From positions 248,001 to 312,000 of the forward strand of contig NW_026732508.1 of NCBI RefSeq assembly GCF_028476545.1: DNA of 64,000 bases, given 5' to 3'. The DNA comes from Physella acuta (Eukaryota; Mollusca; Gastropoda; Physidae). Position 1 is the stretch's first letter; each line of letters begins with the position of its first letter. The notes under the pieces are model-generated. The model did no database searches and had not been told where the DNA came from. It worked only from the letters and a program-made list of their open reading frames with translations. Shown here one piece after another: positions 34,104 through 46,868 of this stretch. The position numbers and the translations under genes were made by a program.

Positions 34104-34852
34104 CCTTTTTTGGTGCCCTGTCAAAACGGCCCGGGACAAATCGGCCCCGTCAAAACGGCCCCGTTAATACGACCCCGTCAAATCGACTCCCGACAAACCG
34201 ACCCCGTCAAAATAGCCCCGTCAAAAGGGCCCCGACTTATTGGCTCCCGTCAAATGGGCTCCCGTCATATTGACTTGCGACATATAGGCTCCCGACAAAT
34301 GGGCTCCCGATATTTAGGCTCCCGACAAATGGACTCCCGACATATTAACCCCTGACAAATAGGCTCAGGACATATTGGCTCCCGACAAAGCGGCTCCCGA
34401 CATATTGGCTCCCGACATAAGGGCTCAAGACAAATGGGCTCCCGGCAAATGGGCTCACGACATTTTGGCTACCGACAAATGGGCTCCCGACATATTGGCT
34501 CCCGGCAATTGGGCTCCCGACATATTGGCTTTTGACAAAATGACTCCCGACATATTGGCTCCAGAAAAATGAATATGACCACTATTGGCATAAAAGTAAC
34601 CATTGTGTCCTACCTCCAATACCACCATAACCTCTTTTTAATGCCCGAATGAAATTATTTTTTCATGAATTAACATTAATTCACAAACAAATCGAGCCCT
34701 TAACAGCTAAATTCCACCAATTCTAAAGTTTTGATAATGTTTAATTTACAACATAAAAGATATGTTGCTTAAAAGCGAGCACAGAAGTGTAAATGTATGA
34801 TATACATGATGTTAACATGATAACAGCATTTTGTTTTGATAACCTACAAGCA

Positions 34853-35106
34853 CAGTGGCGTAGCGAGGTCGGGTGTCACCCGGTGCTGCACTTAATGGTG
34901 TCACCCCCCCCCCCCCCCAGGGGACAAACTTTCAAGTTTTCGATTTGCACCTCCCCCCCCCCCCCCAAACTTTCGATTTGCACCCCACCCCCTCAACTTT
35001 TTCTCTATATATTTTGCTATTTTTTTGCCTTTGTGTCGCCCCCCCCCTAAATGGTGTCACCCGGTGCGGTCCGCACCCCCGCCCCCCCCCCCTCGCTACG
35101 CCCCTG
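34853..35106. mobile_element. hAT-type miniature element nested in the foldback element
   Basis: The ends CAGTGGCGTAGCGAGG and CCTCGCTACGCCCCTG are inverted, with a perfect 8-bp duplication TACAAGCA (34845-34852 and 35107-35114). The interior matches the element at 3513 (GTGTCACCCGGTGC, TCTATATATTTTGCTATTTT). It is 254 bp and non-coding. Confidence 0.95.
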
Positions 35107-35490
35107 TACAAGCATATTGCAGTTAGGAAGGTACAGCGTGGACCCTTCTCCCCACACAATGAGTTGGAACAGCCTATAACCGACTCAATTATGGATGTCA
35201 TAGATAGATGGCCCTTAAATTAAAACTATAGTTTATAATAGATAAACTAATATAAAAATAAGGCCTGCCGAACAAGAGATGCATACGTTGTATTACATAA
35301 GAGTGTTGGATAAGCTAACTCTAAAGAATATTGATGAAGGGGTCCCACTGGCAGATGTCATATTCAATGAGACCGCTTTGCCGGGAGACTTAGTCTCTAC
35401 AGAAACGGTATTGTCAGTGCAGTGGCGTAGCTAGGATTTTTGGGCCCCTATGCAAAAATTATCAGTGGGCCCCTTCGTCAGCCGTTAGGC

Positions 35491-36172
<682 letters not shown>

Positions 36173-37092
36173 CGTTAGGCTACAGAGGAGTTAAACGAAG
36201 AGATCAACTTCTACTTACGATGGATATTTTTTAATATATAAATATTCTGAAGGCAACATTTTGTATTTCATATGTCCTGATTTTGTATTTATACTATATT
36301 ATTATGCTTGCCTACTACTGCTAAAAAGTTTATTTATATGCTGATTCTCTCAATGTCTTGCACGACAAAGTGATATAGCCTGTAGTGTTATTATAACGAT
36401 TGGGCTCTGTTTGACCCACAAACACTGAATCCCACTGCCGAAACGGTGGGGGGGGGGGGGGCTTTTTGGAACTTTTAACCTTTTTCTTTTTTAAAATTAT
36501 TTATATGTAACAAATATTAAAATTCCATTGTAAAAGTTTTAATTTTTTATGAGGGAAAAGGGCCCCTATGTGCCTTGAGCCCCCATGCCTTGCTTACGCT
36601 AGCTTTACGGTAGCTACGCCACTGTGTCAGTGGTCCTTTTGTCTGGAGCCAAATTGACAGGAGCCTTTTTGTCGGGAGCCAAAATGACGCTAGCCAATTT
36701 GTCGGGAGTCGTAATGACGGGGGCCGTTTTGTGGAGAAACTAAATGGCGGGAGCCTATTTGTCGGGAGTCGTAATGACGGGGGCCGTTTTGTGGAAAAAA
36801 CTAAATGACGGGAGACTATATGTCGGGAGCCAAAATGACGGGAGCCTATTTGTCAGGAGCCTTATTGACTGGAGCCCTTTTGTCGGGAGCCTATATAACG
36901 GGAGCCTATTTGTCGGTAGCCTAAATGACGGGAGCCTATTTGTCGGGAGCCTATATGACGGGGTCCATATGTCGCTGGCCCTTTTGACGGGGCCGATTTG
37001 ACGGGGTCGTTTTGACGGGGTCGTTTTGTCGGGGTCGTTTTGACGGGGCCGTTTCGTCATTGGCCGAATTGACGCCGCACGCCTTTTTTTGG

Positions 37093-37137
37093 TTTCCAAA
37101 TGTTGAAGGTCGGCGTAGTCGGGTTGGTTAAGCTCAT
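37093..37137 (+). repeat. Repeat X, copy 1, right portion (start of a SINE-2 head)
   Basis: TTTCCAAATGTTGAAGGTCG through GGTTGGTTAAGCTCAT matches 42055-42099 and then stops exactly where the LTR-element remnant starts. It contains the A box of a SINE-2, whose remainder is missing here. Confidence 0.88.
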
Positions 37138-40023
37138 TGTGATGGGGGGTTTCATATATATTATATAATTATATCTTTTCGATATCTTTTCTATATTCTG
37201 ATCTGCTACTATTCATACGACAACTATTATACTTGTGAGTAGGACGGGAATCACTCTTATGTTCCGCAGACACTAATTAACAAACGTCAACCACTTCGTT
37301 TATGAAAAGAACACTAACTTTATTAATACACACTTATTTGCACAATATCAAAGAATACATCCGTCTCCTACCATTACTAACCCCCAACTCACGTTACTGC
37401 CGCGGTCTACGTCATTGGTACATTGTCGTGTCATGCTCACGTCACATTCGCGCCACAAATATTGTATTCAACATGCGCACAATACTCTCGCACCAAATCG
37501 TCTACCGTCAAGTTCGCACCGTCCTTTGTAACCTCTACTAGTCGTCTAATTCTTTATATCTACGCTATGACATCTCCTCCCCCCCTACAATTAAAAAAAA
37601 CTAATACTATTAGTTTTTTTTTCTGTCTTCTTAGTCAATCATCGTATAAATACATAGTCATAGCGTCATCAATGACTGAATTACATTAACATTTCAATAG
37701 CAACAATTCCAGCATTCACATTTTCAAAAAAACAAACGACAACAATGTCATGCCGCATCTTGAACTGCCAGTAGAGAACTTTATCATCTGTATTGAAAAA
37801 TTTACAAAATAAACGTCAGTCAATTTATTCTTTATCTTCGGTAAAGACTGTTCCACAAAAGTTTATCATCTGTGTAGACAAATTTACAAAATATACGTCA
37901 CTCAATGAATCTTTATCTTCGGTAGAGACAGTTCCACAAAAGTTTATCATCTGTGTAGACAGTTTTCCCTGTTATACTTGACGTCTAAATGTTCCCTTGA
38001 GCTTTATAAACACAAAACTTGGCAACACTGTGACTGAAAAACAAATATTTATAAGCTGAAGTTGCCGTTACGACTTGATCGAAAATTGACCGCGACCGTG
38101 CGTAAGGCTTTTGTTAGCTGGTTATGGTGACCCTTCTTGCCGTTACGACTTGGTCGGAAATTGACCGCGACCATGCGCAAGGCTTCAGTAATCTGGTTAG
38201 GATGACCCATCTCAAATTAATTTGGTTCCTCTAGATGTGTTACTTGACGTGATCCTTCGGACGTGTCCTTGACGATGTGTTTCATATGTTCACGTTCATG
38301 ATGTATTGGTCGTTTGACCGCTGCATTTAAGCTGGGCATCAGTGCGTAGCATTCACGAAGATGACGTCAGATTCTGAGAAAATATGAGCGGACATGTCGT
38401 CTTAAACATATGCCAGCTAAGCGTTTTTGTGCCCGTCGGACAAATAACCTTCCTCTTTTAAAGAAAAACCCACCAAATTTTGATATGCTGGTTATTTGTC
38501 CACGACACACTACATAATAATAATAGTAACTACATTATTATAATTATCAACAAAATACCAACTACATTACTAAATCATTAACTACACACGACTAGCATTA
38601 AAATAGAAAGAGATCTACTACACACAAAGAAAAGACATGTGTGTTGTATTGTGTGTCACATATCTGTAGTGCAGGAGCAGCTCTCTGCCTGTGACTGTAG
38701 ACTGTACATAACCAAATAAATTATCATTCAACCTCTTGTGGCCACTGTAATACTTTCTTTACTTAATGGCTATAATGGAGCAGCTCTCATTATACCACAT
38801 TATGACAACATCTTCTTCTTGCAACATCAAAGTTGACACATTGTTTCACGCCGATATTTTAAGACGACTTAGATTTGTACCATTATAGGTGGCTGTTCGA
38901 TAACTTGAGTTTTATTTCACTTCATACTTGTTTAGTCATTATTCAAAATCGTTCGTAAGGAAGTGGTCAAAGTGGCATTTCTAACTATCATGAAATTAAT
39001 GTACCGCAGGATGATTGGTTGGGCTTGGATGGTCAACCTGCGGTCTTTGTTCATGTCGGCGGTTACTACTTGATGCAACCCCAGCGAGTCCTGACTTTCT
39101 GAATAGCGATATGGGTGTATCAGTACTATGTATGTCTTGTACTTGTTTTACGGTTGTTTCGTTAGGCTCTATGGTTTCTTGTACTGGTGATATCAACTGA
39201 CTTAGTGCTGACCAGGAATAACAGTATACCCAGAGGCGTAGCTAGGGGAGGGCGGGGAGGGCGGCCGCCCCGGGCGCCGACCCTAGGGGGGCGCCAAAAG
39301 GGGTAGAAAATTATTTCAAAAGCTCATTTAAAGCTGCAGTTTTGAATTATAAACAGCCAAAGTAAAGAAATTTAACGGCTGAGAGCCTTTGCATACTGAT
39401 TTAACTGTTTTCTACCTTGATTGTGTAACTGTAAAACGTGTATCCTTAAGAAACAGTGACCGGAAAACCGCTTTCCAGCTTTCCTAGATGTGGGAGGGGG
39501 CGCTTATTCGAAGACTAAAATCTTAAAGATATCACACCGGATTAAGGAATAAATAACCGATATCACTCAGGAAAGAAACCCATTGTACTAAAGCGTATTT
39601 TACGATTGTGTGACATTAAAAAAAGAGTTAGTGACGTTTAAAATCCGCTATACCATTTTTGTCCAACTTCATTGTGATTGATCAGATACTTTAACTTGAT
39701 TGCATTACATCTTACCGTGATCACTTCATTAAAGATAAATAATTATCACGGATTCTTGTATCGCTATCCGATAAGTAAAATAGCAGACTGTCGGAGAGGG
39801 TGGTGGAAAGCGACACTCTACTTTGCCAAAATTTTAAGAGAGAAGAAAATTGGTATATTGTAATGAATAGATCATTTTTTAATTCCTTTTTTCATAACAC
39901 TTTGCTCAACCTAACTGATAACTTGAAATTATAATATAGGCCTACTATTATCGAAGTTGTTCTAAAGACACGACCAAAAGTAGACCAAATAAGTTTGCAC
40001 CTACTACAAAATACACTCTAAAG

Positions 40024-40190
40024 CAGTGGTTCTTAACTTTTTGGAGGTACCGAACCCCACCAGTTTCATATGCACGTTCACCGAACCCTTCTTAATAGTT
40101 GTATCGTTCACACAGATAAAATCGTGAATCACTTCCGCGGAGACCCTGAGACTGAATTACCGAACATCTTGGGTTTGATGGAACCCACTG
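40024..40190. mobile_element. Small hAT-type element (CAGTGGTTCTTAAC termini)
   Basis: It begins CAGTGGTTCTTAACTTTTT and ends GATGGAACCCACTG. The flanks CTCTAAAG (40016-40023) and TTCTAAAC (40191-40198) agree at six of eight positions. CCGAACCC words occur through the body. It is non-coding and nested inside the element at 39231. Confidence 0.55.
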
Positions 40191-41040
40191 TTCTAAACTC
40201 TTTTGATTTTCTTCTTTTTATTCTTTTCGGCTTCATAAGGAACATAGGCGTAATCAACACTCTGTCAACTCACTTGATTTTTATGAAGATCGAACCCTAA
40301 TAATCCAGCTTCCCCTTCTCTATTTCGAACGATTTCCTTCAGAACTTATTTAGTCTTTTTCTCTTCCTCTTTCCCCATGGACTTCACACAAGCACCTGCA
40401 TAGGGGTGTTATTTTTTGTCTTTCTCATATTGTGTCCTAACCAGCACCTTTTCATTCTCAACTGTCTTTAACCTAGCTCCGAGCTATACCGTAAAAGATA
40501 CATTATATTTAGCTTAGAATGTTAATACGCATTTTATCGCTGCTGATTCTAATCTGAACGTCATGAGCGTCAGCTAATATCATTAAACCGGTTATTACAG
40601 CTACTTCAACCAGTACAATTTGTTCTGCATTTGTTGTTGACTGTGTGCGAGAAGGCAGCGCACATCTGATAAATCCAAGACTTCGAGCTGTTGTGTCCGT
40701 TGGATTCCAGTTTGTTTTCTCTAGCTTGTTTCATTATACAATCAACCAGTCAACGAAATACCCATATCATATTCCAATGTGAACAATAATTTGCTATTGT
40801 ATGTCAATTGTATGATCTTAATCTAACAAACTTATAATCGAAATATATACTATATCATAAAAGAGACTATTCCAAAGAAAAAAAAAACATAAAAAGACTG
40901 TCATAAAAGAATTAGCACCTGCTAATTATTTTTTTCTGACATTACTAATCATCATTTTTTAAGGATAATGTATCTTAAGGGGTAAAGTTTTAGGGAACGA
41001 CAATCATACAGCTAATTATTAATTTTTTTCCGGACTGTCG

Positions 41041-41052
41041 CACACACACATA

Positions 41053-41140
<88 letters not shown>
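41041..41140 (+). repeat. (CA)n/(TA)n compound microsatellite
   Basis: About 45 bp of CA-rich repeat runs directly into about 55 bp of pure TA, then a short G run at the right end of the hAT element. Confidence 0.95.
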
Positions 41141-41141
<1 letters not shown>

Positions 41142-41831
41142 GGGGGGCGCCAAACTAAAAGTTCGCCCCGGGCGCCGGAAAGGGTCGCTACGCCTCTGAG
41201 TATACCTTCTCGCCGATTACATTCTTCTTAACGTATTCTTCACTTTCATTGTTTACTTCTTTCTCTAACCTAAGTAATCTATCACTAAGTTCATCGTTTT
41301 GTTTTCTCAGATTGAGAACAACTGCGCCAATTTCTGTAATTCTTTTGGAGAAATCTTCTATCACTGAGTTCATGTCTACCATCAAATTGTTCATTCTATT
41401 CGGTGGATCACACATGTTTCTGTCCACTGGTTCACCAGATGAATGTGTTTCGGGCTGATGGCTTCTTACTTGTGTTCTATGATTCATGCCATTCTCAACT
41501 TGAAATTGTTTGACACCTCTGATGTTGCCTAGGATCAGATCATGTGGACCATATCTAAAAACAACTGCTTCTACTGTTCTTGTTGCTGATGGCGTGCTAA
41601 TCTGGATTATAGCTGTTGGCCAAACATATGTTATGCCTCGTGAACTCTGGACATGTTGTGTTCTGCCTGTGTATTGATGTCGTCTAACAAAGTAGCTTCT
41701 AACAGCTATTGTTGAGCATCGTGTGTCCCTTATGGCCCGCGCGAATCTGTTGTTAATCTTGGCTGTAAATGTTTCTTTCATGTTGCTGGCTTCACTAAAA
41801 GATCTCAGGTTGCATTATTACGCTATATCGT

Positions 41832-42099
41832 GTTATTAGTATATATTTTCTTAGACCATCACCTAATTAGTATGTGAAGTTTCATCACCCCCCCCCCCTC
41901 CCCCACCTTTTTTTCTCTAAAAAAAAAAAAGACAGCGTGAATATTTGGTAATTTTAAAAGATTGTGCTACTAAATAAAGGTAATCACATCATCTTGTGGA
42001 AAAATTGCTTGTTACGTCTTTATTTAATTCAGCTGAATAATCTCTTTTTTTTTGTTTCCAAATGTTGAAGGTCGGCGTAGTCGGGTTGGTTAAGCTCAT
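41832..42099 (+). repeat. Repeat X, copy 2, uninterrupted
   Basis: This is collinear with 33871-34103 plus 37093-37137 but has neither the foldback insertion nor the LTR-element junction. It therefore serves as an empty-site reference for the foldback insertion. It runs straight into a SINE-2. Confidence 0.9.
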
Positions 42100-42275
42100 G
42101 GTTGCTGAACCGAAAAGTCCCGAGTTCGACTACTCCAAAATCAGCTGCTCCCAAATAGAAAATGCTGAAATCGGAGTCATAGGCCTATAATGTGTTGACA
42201 CATATCACATAATTGTGTTTGAGGGAATCCCTTTCAACACTAAAGTTACGATCAAAGAAGGAGAAGTTTCTAAAT
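42066..42275 (+). repeat. SINE-2, plus copy
   Basis: The tRNA-like head GGCGTAGTCGGGTTGGTTAAG and GTCCCGAGTTCGACTAC is followed by body words GCTGAAATCGGAGTCATAGG, GTTGACACATATCACATAAT and GGGAATCCCTTTCAACACTA, ending in a GAAGGAGAAG tail. This order matches the copies in TTC21B introns. Confidence 0.75.
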
Positions 42276-42750
42276 GTTAATACGCTGTCAAACTATTAAC
42301 CAACCGATAATATGATAGGTTTTTTTTCTTGGATTTTTTATAATTTAAGAAAAAAACAAAACATCATCAAAGGCAGTATTGTAGTTCAACTGCCCCTTCC
42401 CCCATGAATTATTTTCTTTACAAACAAAAAAACCGGATAAACTAGCAGTTTCCTTTACGCATCGGAGACACGGCTAATGCCCCCCCCCCCCCCACCCCCC
42501 CCCCCCAACGAAACACGTCCACAGCCCCTATCCCCCCCCCCCCACTCAGAAAAAAAAAATTCTATAGAAAAAGTAGACAAAATATATACTTTAATAGTGT
42601 CTTCCCCTCCCCCCCCCCCCCCCGGCCGTTTCAGGTTCCCACCAAAAAAGCTTGAGATAATCCCGTAAAACTATAACAATATACACATATTTAGCCAATT
42701 TTGAAATTCTGTGTAAATGAATTATAGCAAAACATGTTTGAAATACTACT
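42276..42750. other. Intergenic with C-run clusters, no gene
   Basis: Four C runs lie between 42480 and 42625, with ATACTTTAATAGTGTC-like words that suggest remnants of the CAGTGTTTCTTCCAGA family interior. No ends were identified. Confidence 0.35.
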
Positions 42751-42754
42751 GATT

Positions 42755-43135
42755 CTGTTACTCACTGTTACCATTCGCTGTTGTTCAATGTTACTCACTG
42801 TTACCATTCGCTGTTGTTCAATGTTACTCACTGTTACCATTCGCTGTTACTCACTGTTACCATTCGCTGTTACTCACTGTTACCATTCGCTGTTACTCAC
42901 TGTTACCATTCGCTGTTACTCACTGTTACTATTCGATTTGAAATGCTGATTCTGTTACTCACTGTTACTCACTGTTACCATTCGCTGTTACTCACTGTTA
43001 CTCACTGTTACCATTCGCTGTTACTCACTGTTACTCACCGTTACCATTCGCTGTTACTCACTGTTACCATTCGCTGTTACTCACTGTTACTATTCGATTT
43101 GAAATGCTGATTCTGTTACTCGCTGTTACCATTCG
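42755..43135 (+). repeat. Tandem repeat built from TACTCACTGTTACCATTCGC
   Basis: Units of 12 (TTACTCACTG) and 21-24 bp (TACTCACTGTTACCATTCGC) alternate irregularly. A longer segment (TATTCGATTTGAAATGCTGA) recurs at about 42928 and 43090, showing that blocks of units were copied. Confidence 0.9.
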
Positions 43136-43166
43136 TTTGATTTGAAAAACTAAATAATTTTGTTAA

Positions 43167-43264
43167 CAGTGTTTCTTCAGACTTTTTTACTCGGGGGGGG
43201 GGGTAGACTTTTTTCTGTGGAGCCTCCCCCCCCCCCCACGAAGAGATGCCTGGAAGAAACTCTG
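43167..43264. mobile_element. Short CAGTGTTTCTTC element inside the tandem array
   Basis: It begins CAGTGTTTCTTCAGACTTTT and ends, on minus, CAGAGTTTCTTCCAGGCATC, with G and C runs between. It is only about 98 bp, so internally deleted relative to relatives. No clear target duplication is seen because the flanks are repetitive. Confidence 0.7.
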
Positions 43265-43605
43265 TTATAGTTACCATTAGTTTTATTTGAAACACTGATT
43301 CTGTTAATGTTACCATTTGTTTTGTTTGAAATACTAATTCTGTTTATTTTACTATTCGTTTTATTTGAAACACTGATTCTGTTGATGTTACCATTCGTTT
43401 TATTTGAAACACTGATTCTGTTAATGTTACTATTTGTTTTGTTTGAAATACTAATGCTGTTAATTTTACTATTCGTTTTATTTGAAACACTGATTATGTT
43501 AATGTTACCATTCTTTTTATTTGAAACACTGATTCTGTTAATGTTACCATTCGTTTTATTTGAAATACTAAATTATTCTGTTACTGTTACCATTCGTTTG
43601 AGCAA
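43265..43605 (+). repeat. 39-bp minisatellite (about 8 units)
   Basis: The unit is GTTACCATTCGTTTTATTTG followed by AAACACTGATTCTGTTAAT. It shares TGTTACCATTCG with the array on the other side of the small element, so the two arrays probably had a common origin before it inserted. Confidence 0.9.
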
Positions 43606-44280
43606 CCTTGCATACACATAAAACTTGTACACGTGTTTCAGAAACGTGACTTAGACCACACAGATGAATGGGAACAACGGAGACCTCAGTATGTATTCAA
43701 ATAAACAGGGCCTTAGTATTCATGTAGCGTAACCCGTTTGGTGACAAATAAAAGCAAAAATATGGCGTATGCGTTTCTGAATTTTAACTATTTAAATATT
43801 TTTTAAAAATCAATACTGCTATATTAATATCCGCACCCTGTTTTATTCCCATAGATCAGGCTTTATCTAGTTGTAGGAGTGCAAGAGTAGACCTAGATCT
43901 AGGTATTTTTTGTAATCTTCAACAGCTGGCCTATTTTTTTTTATCTATGAAATCCTTAGTCCTTGATGGCCTAGATAATTTGTTGACACATTTTTGTTGA
44001 TTTTTAACTTTAAAAAATAAGATCTAAATAATATGCATAGAAATTAGAGAACAAAAAAAAACTCTTTACATTTCATTATAGGCATACACATAATAACAAA
44101 TCTTTTTAGAGTAACTATAAAGTATAAAGTTTTAAATGTAGCTTTTATAGAACGTTACAAAACGGCGTGTCATACATTTCAGTGAACTATGACGTCACCG
44201 CAGTTATGTAAGAAAAATAAATTCAACGAGGCCTACCAATCCCACCCCTGCGACAATTATTCTTTGGTGCGAGTGAACCG
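43606..44280. other. Upstream region of the TspO-like gene, no feature recognised
   Basis: AT-rich, without recognisable repeats or exons. It presumably includes regulatory DNA for the gene whose TATA box starts at 44281. Confidence 0.4.
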
Positions 44281-44371
44281 TATATAAAAACGCGTGGATC
44301 TGCTGCAAAACATTTCTTTGGCACACGTCTGCGTTTCAGCTTCAATTCTGTTAACTGCAAATTCCAAAAAG
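44281..44371 (+). promoter_or_regulatory. TATA box and 5'UTR exon of the TspO-like gene
   Basis: TATATAAAAA at 44281-44290 is a strong TATA box. Transcription would start about 30 bp downstream near 44312. The untranslated leader ends AATTCCAAAAAG with a donor GTAGAT at 44372, and splices to an acceptor (TTTTTTAG) at 44885 that precedes the start codon by 35 bp. The start site is inferred from spacing only. Confidence 0.6.
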
Positions 44372-44920
44372 GTAGATATCTAGTAGATAGATTTAGATCG
44401 AATTCTTAATGTACGCAATGTATTTAAGTGTATTTATGTATTATATTTTAACCGCTAGCCGGCCGTTACAATTAATTATAAATTAATACATTAAATTAAA
44501 AAATATTTTAAATACTTAATATATAGATGAATTTTTACGATTTATTTAATTAGACCAAGATCTAGATATATCTTATGTACTATTTTAAATTTAACATGTT
44601 TAACTTAGACCTATTTAAATTACTGAATGTGTATTATGTAGCGTTCAGTTTATTGGCGCCTTCGTAATAATATGAATATTATAGGCATATTCATATACAT
44701 AGGGTCTGACAGCTTTAAAAAACGAAAGCTTATCCCTACATTAAACATTAGGTAGAAAACAAACATTAAAAGCTCTTAACACATAGATCTAGATCTATTT
44801 ACTGTCACATTGTTTTGACATTTTAATGTTTATACTTTATGCATTTTTTATTTTGTCCCCAGTTTTTTCAAATATACTTTTTTAGGCTACCTTGTCCAGA
44901 AGACCAAAAACTCAAGTAAA

Positions 44921-46196
44921 ATGTTGTACCCATTGCTGGCAATCACAAACAGTATCTTTATGATCGGCCAATTTGTCATAAATGGTCTTAGTGCATCAGG
45001 CCCAGATGGAAGTAAGTTTTTTTTTTTTAAATTATAGATCTTCATTTGTTTAGTTTAAGATGACTTATTACATTTATTGCAAAATTAAACTTTTGATTTA
45101 AGTTTATAACTATATTATATTTATAAACTGCAGTTCAATGTTTCCAACTAGATACATTTATAATTCCCTTAAAGCTCTGAAAACTAAAGTCATCCTCCCC
45201 CCCCTGTAGTCTGTAGAGATGCCTTAAATAAACACTGACCATCAATGAAGATTTAATCTATAAATTCTTATTACATAGAACCCTTTTTTAAAATTACAAT
45301 TAAAAAGATTTCTTACTTTATCTTAGAAAAATAATTATATTTTTAACTTCCATTTCACAGCTGTTTTTCAAAATAGAACTGGAGACATATCTGCCAAGTT
45401 TGAGACCCCAATAACACCAGCAGGCTGGACCTTCAGCATATGGGGCTTTATCTATGCATGGCAAACACTATGGGTGATCTACTCCTTGGTGAATATTTGT
45501 AGGAAAAGTGGCAGTGGCCCTCTGTACGAGAACCCCAGATTTCTTCCTTTGTCTATGCTGGGTGTATGTATCATCATATGTTGTGTGAACATAGCCTGGT
45601 TGATTTCCTTTGATAGACAAGAGATTGAAGCAGCCTGCGGTTTACTTATTGCCTATGGGTTTTTAATGTACGGAGCTATGTATATCTCATATAAAGCTCT
45701 TGATAAAGCTTCAGCGCAACTTGTGGAGCAGAAGAGAACGGTTGACATTTGGTTAACAAGAGCTCTGGTTCATAATGGTTTAGGTATCCAAGCAACATGG
45801 GTGACCATTGCAACTCTGCTCAACGTCTCCATGGTGATGATCTACAGTGGGAACCAATCAGTGGACCACCAAACCTCGGGGACAATCGTCTTGGCTATTT
45901 TATCCGCAGAACTCTCTATCTATGCTATAGCTGATTTTTTTTTCCTAGATCGCTACTCTCGTTATACAATAACCCCATACATGGTTGTTGTCGTTGCTTT
46001 AATTGGGAGCATAAACAAACATTATGAAGACGGGGAACAGAACTCTATTTTTAAAATTGTTTTATTGGCTGTCGCTGGAGCTTTACTGGTCTTAAAGATA
46101 GCTGTCACGATCTTCAAACATTTCAGGCGTCCCAGATATGTTTCTCACTATGAGTCTACAATTAGTGAAAAACCAATAGCTGGCCAGTATGCGTAA
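44921..46196 (+). CDS. Multi-pass membrane protein with TspO/MBR-like tryptophan-rich motif (exons 44921-45011 and 45361-46196)
   Basis: The gene is complete: 308 aa from two coding exons with a phase-1 junction (GTAAGT...CACAG). About eight hydrophobic helices are visible: PLLAITNSIFMIGQFVI, the TPAGWTFSIWGFIYAWQTLW segment, LPLSMLGVCIIICCVNIAWL, GLLIAYGFLMYGAMYI, an ATWVTIATLLNVSMVMI helix, IVLAILSAELSIYAIADFFF, ITPYMVVVVALIGSI and IFKIVLLAVAGALLVLKIAV. The PAGWTFSIWG..Y motif is typical of tryptophan-rich sensory protein (TspO/MBR-related) families, but eight helices exceed the five of classical TspO, so substrate and role are unknown. The C-terminal tail is short and cytoplasm-like. AATAAA at 46353-46358 and again near 46698 could end the transcript. 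No operon or neighbour relation is seen. Confidence 0.85.
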
Positions 46197-46837
46197 TTAA
46201 CTGTGATCACAAATATAATTAAATATATTAACATGTCTAGATAGAAATTAATTAGGCAGTGATAATTCTAAAACATCGATATGACAGCTATTTATGGTCC
46301 TGCTGAACGATTTATTACAATGAACCTCACTTTTGAGATATCCGATAGTTTAAATAAAATAAAATTATGGATATGTTTGTGTTCTTTATTAATGGCAACT
46401 AAATTAATGCCCAATTCCTGATATATGAATCAAAACAAATCAACCTCACATTGAAGTTGTCCACTTTTATGTAAATACAAATCTTTGTATTAAATTCCAA
46501 ACTTAAAAGCTAAAGTTTTTTTAGTTATTAAACAGCCTTTTTAAAATTGTTTTAATTTGATATAATTGATTTTACACAATATGCATTTTACAATTTATAT
46601 GTAGTGTTGTATATCTTAATTTTTTCTACCTTTTGTTTTATCTTTTGTGTTTGTCACTGTTTTGACAATCTTTTATATTTCTGAATTAAATTATTTTCCA
46701 ATAAAAGGTGTTATTTTATTTTCTCGTTTGTAAAGTTTCTTATTGCTTTATAAATAATTTAACATAGGTTCTGAAAAATATAATTTTGACATAGTAGTTA
46801 TTTTTTAATGCATTGGAATCTTTAAAAAAAGAGTTTG

Positions 46838-46868
<31 letters not shown>

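Larger units (their letters stand above)
39231..41198. mobile_element. hAT-type element inserted in the LTR-element remnant
   Basis: The ends are CAGAGGCGTAGCTAGG and CGCTACGCCTCTG, with a perfect 8-bp duplication AGTATACC (39223-39230 and 41199-41206). GGCGCC and GCCCCGGGCGCC words occur just inside both ends, as in 17957-18260. No intact transposase frame is seen in 1,968 bp. It contains the smaller element at 40024 and an AC/AT microsatellite near its right end. It is younger than the LTR element it splits. Confidence 0.94.
37138..41831 (-). mobile_element. Broken Gypsy-like LTR element: 3' LTR, polypurine tract, retropepsin-like fragment
   Basis: This is a fossil, read on the minus strand. 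The protease-like piece near 41781-41188 has a retropepsin look (STIAVRSYFV and, about 60 residues on, DLILGNIRGV) and is followed by a coiled-coil-like segment. Farther left, a polypurine tract (37573-37586) precedes a 435-bp LTR at 37572-37138 that begins TGTCATAGCG and ends CCATCACA, with AATAAA near 37311-37325. No reverse transcriptase, integrase or 5' LTR is visible, so the element is heavily deleted and clearly broken. An hAT element (39231-41198) is inserted in it. Internal direct repeats lie at 37790-37980 and 38060-38210. A 12-bp stem (GGACAAATAACC) with a 40-base loop lies at 38438-38501. Confidence 0.7.
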
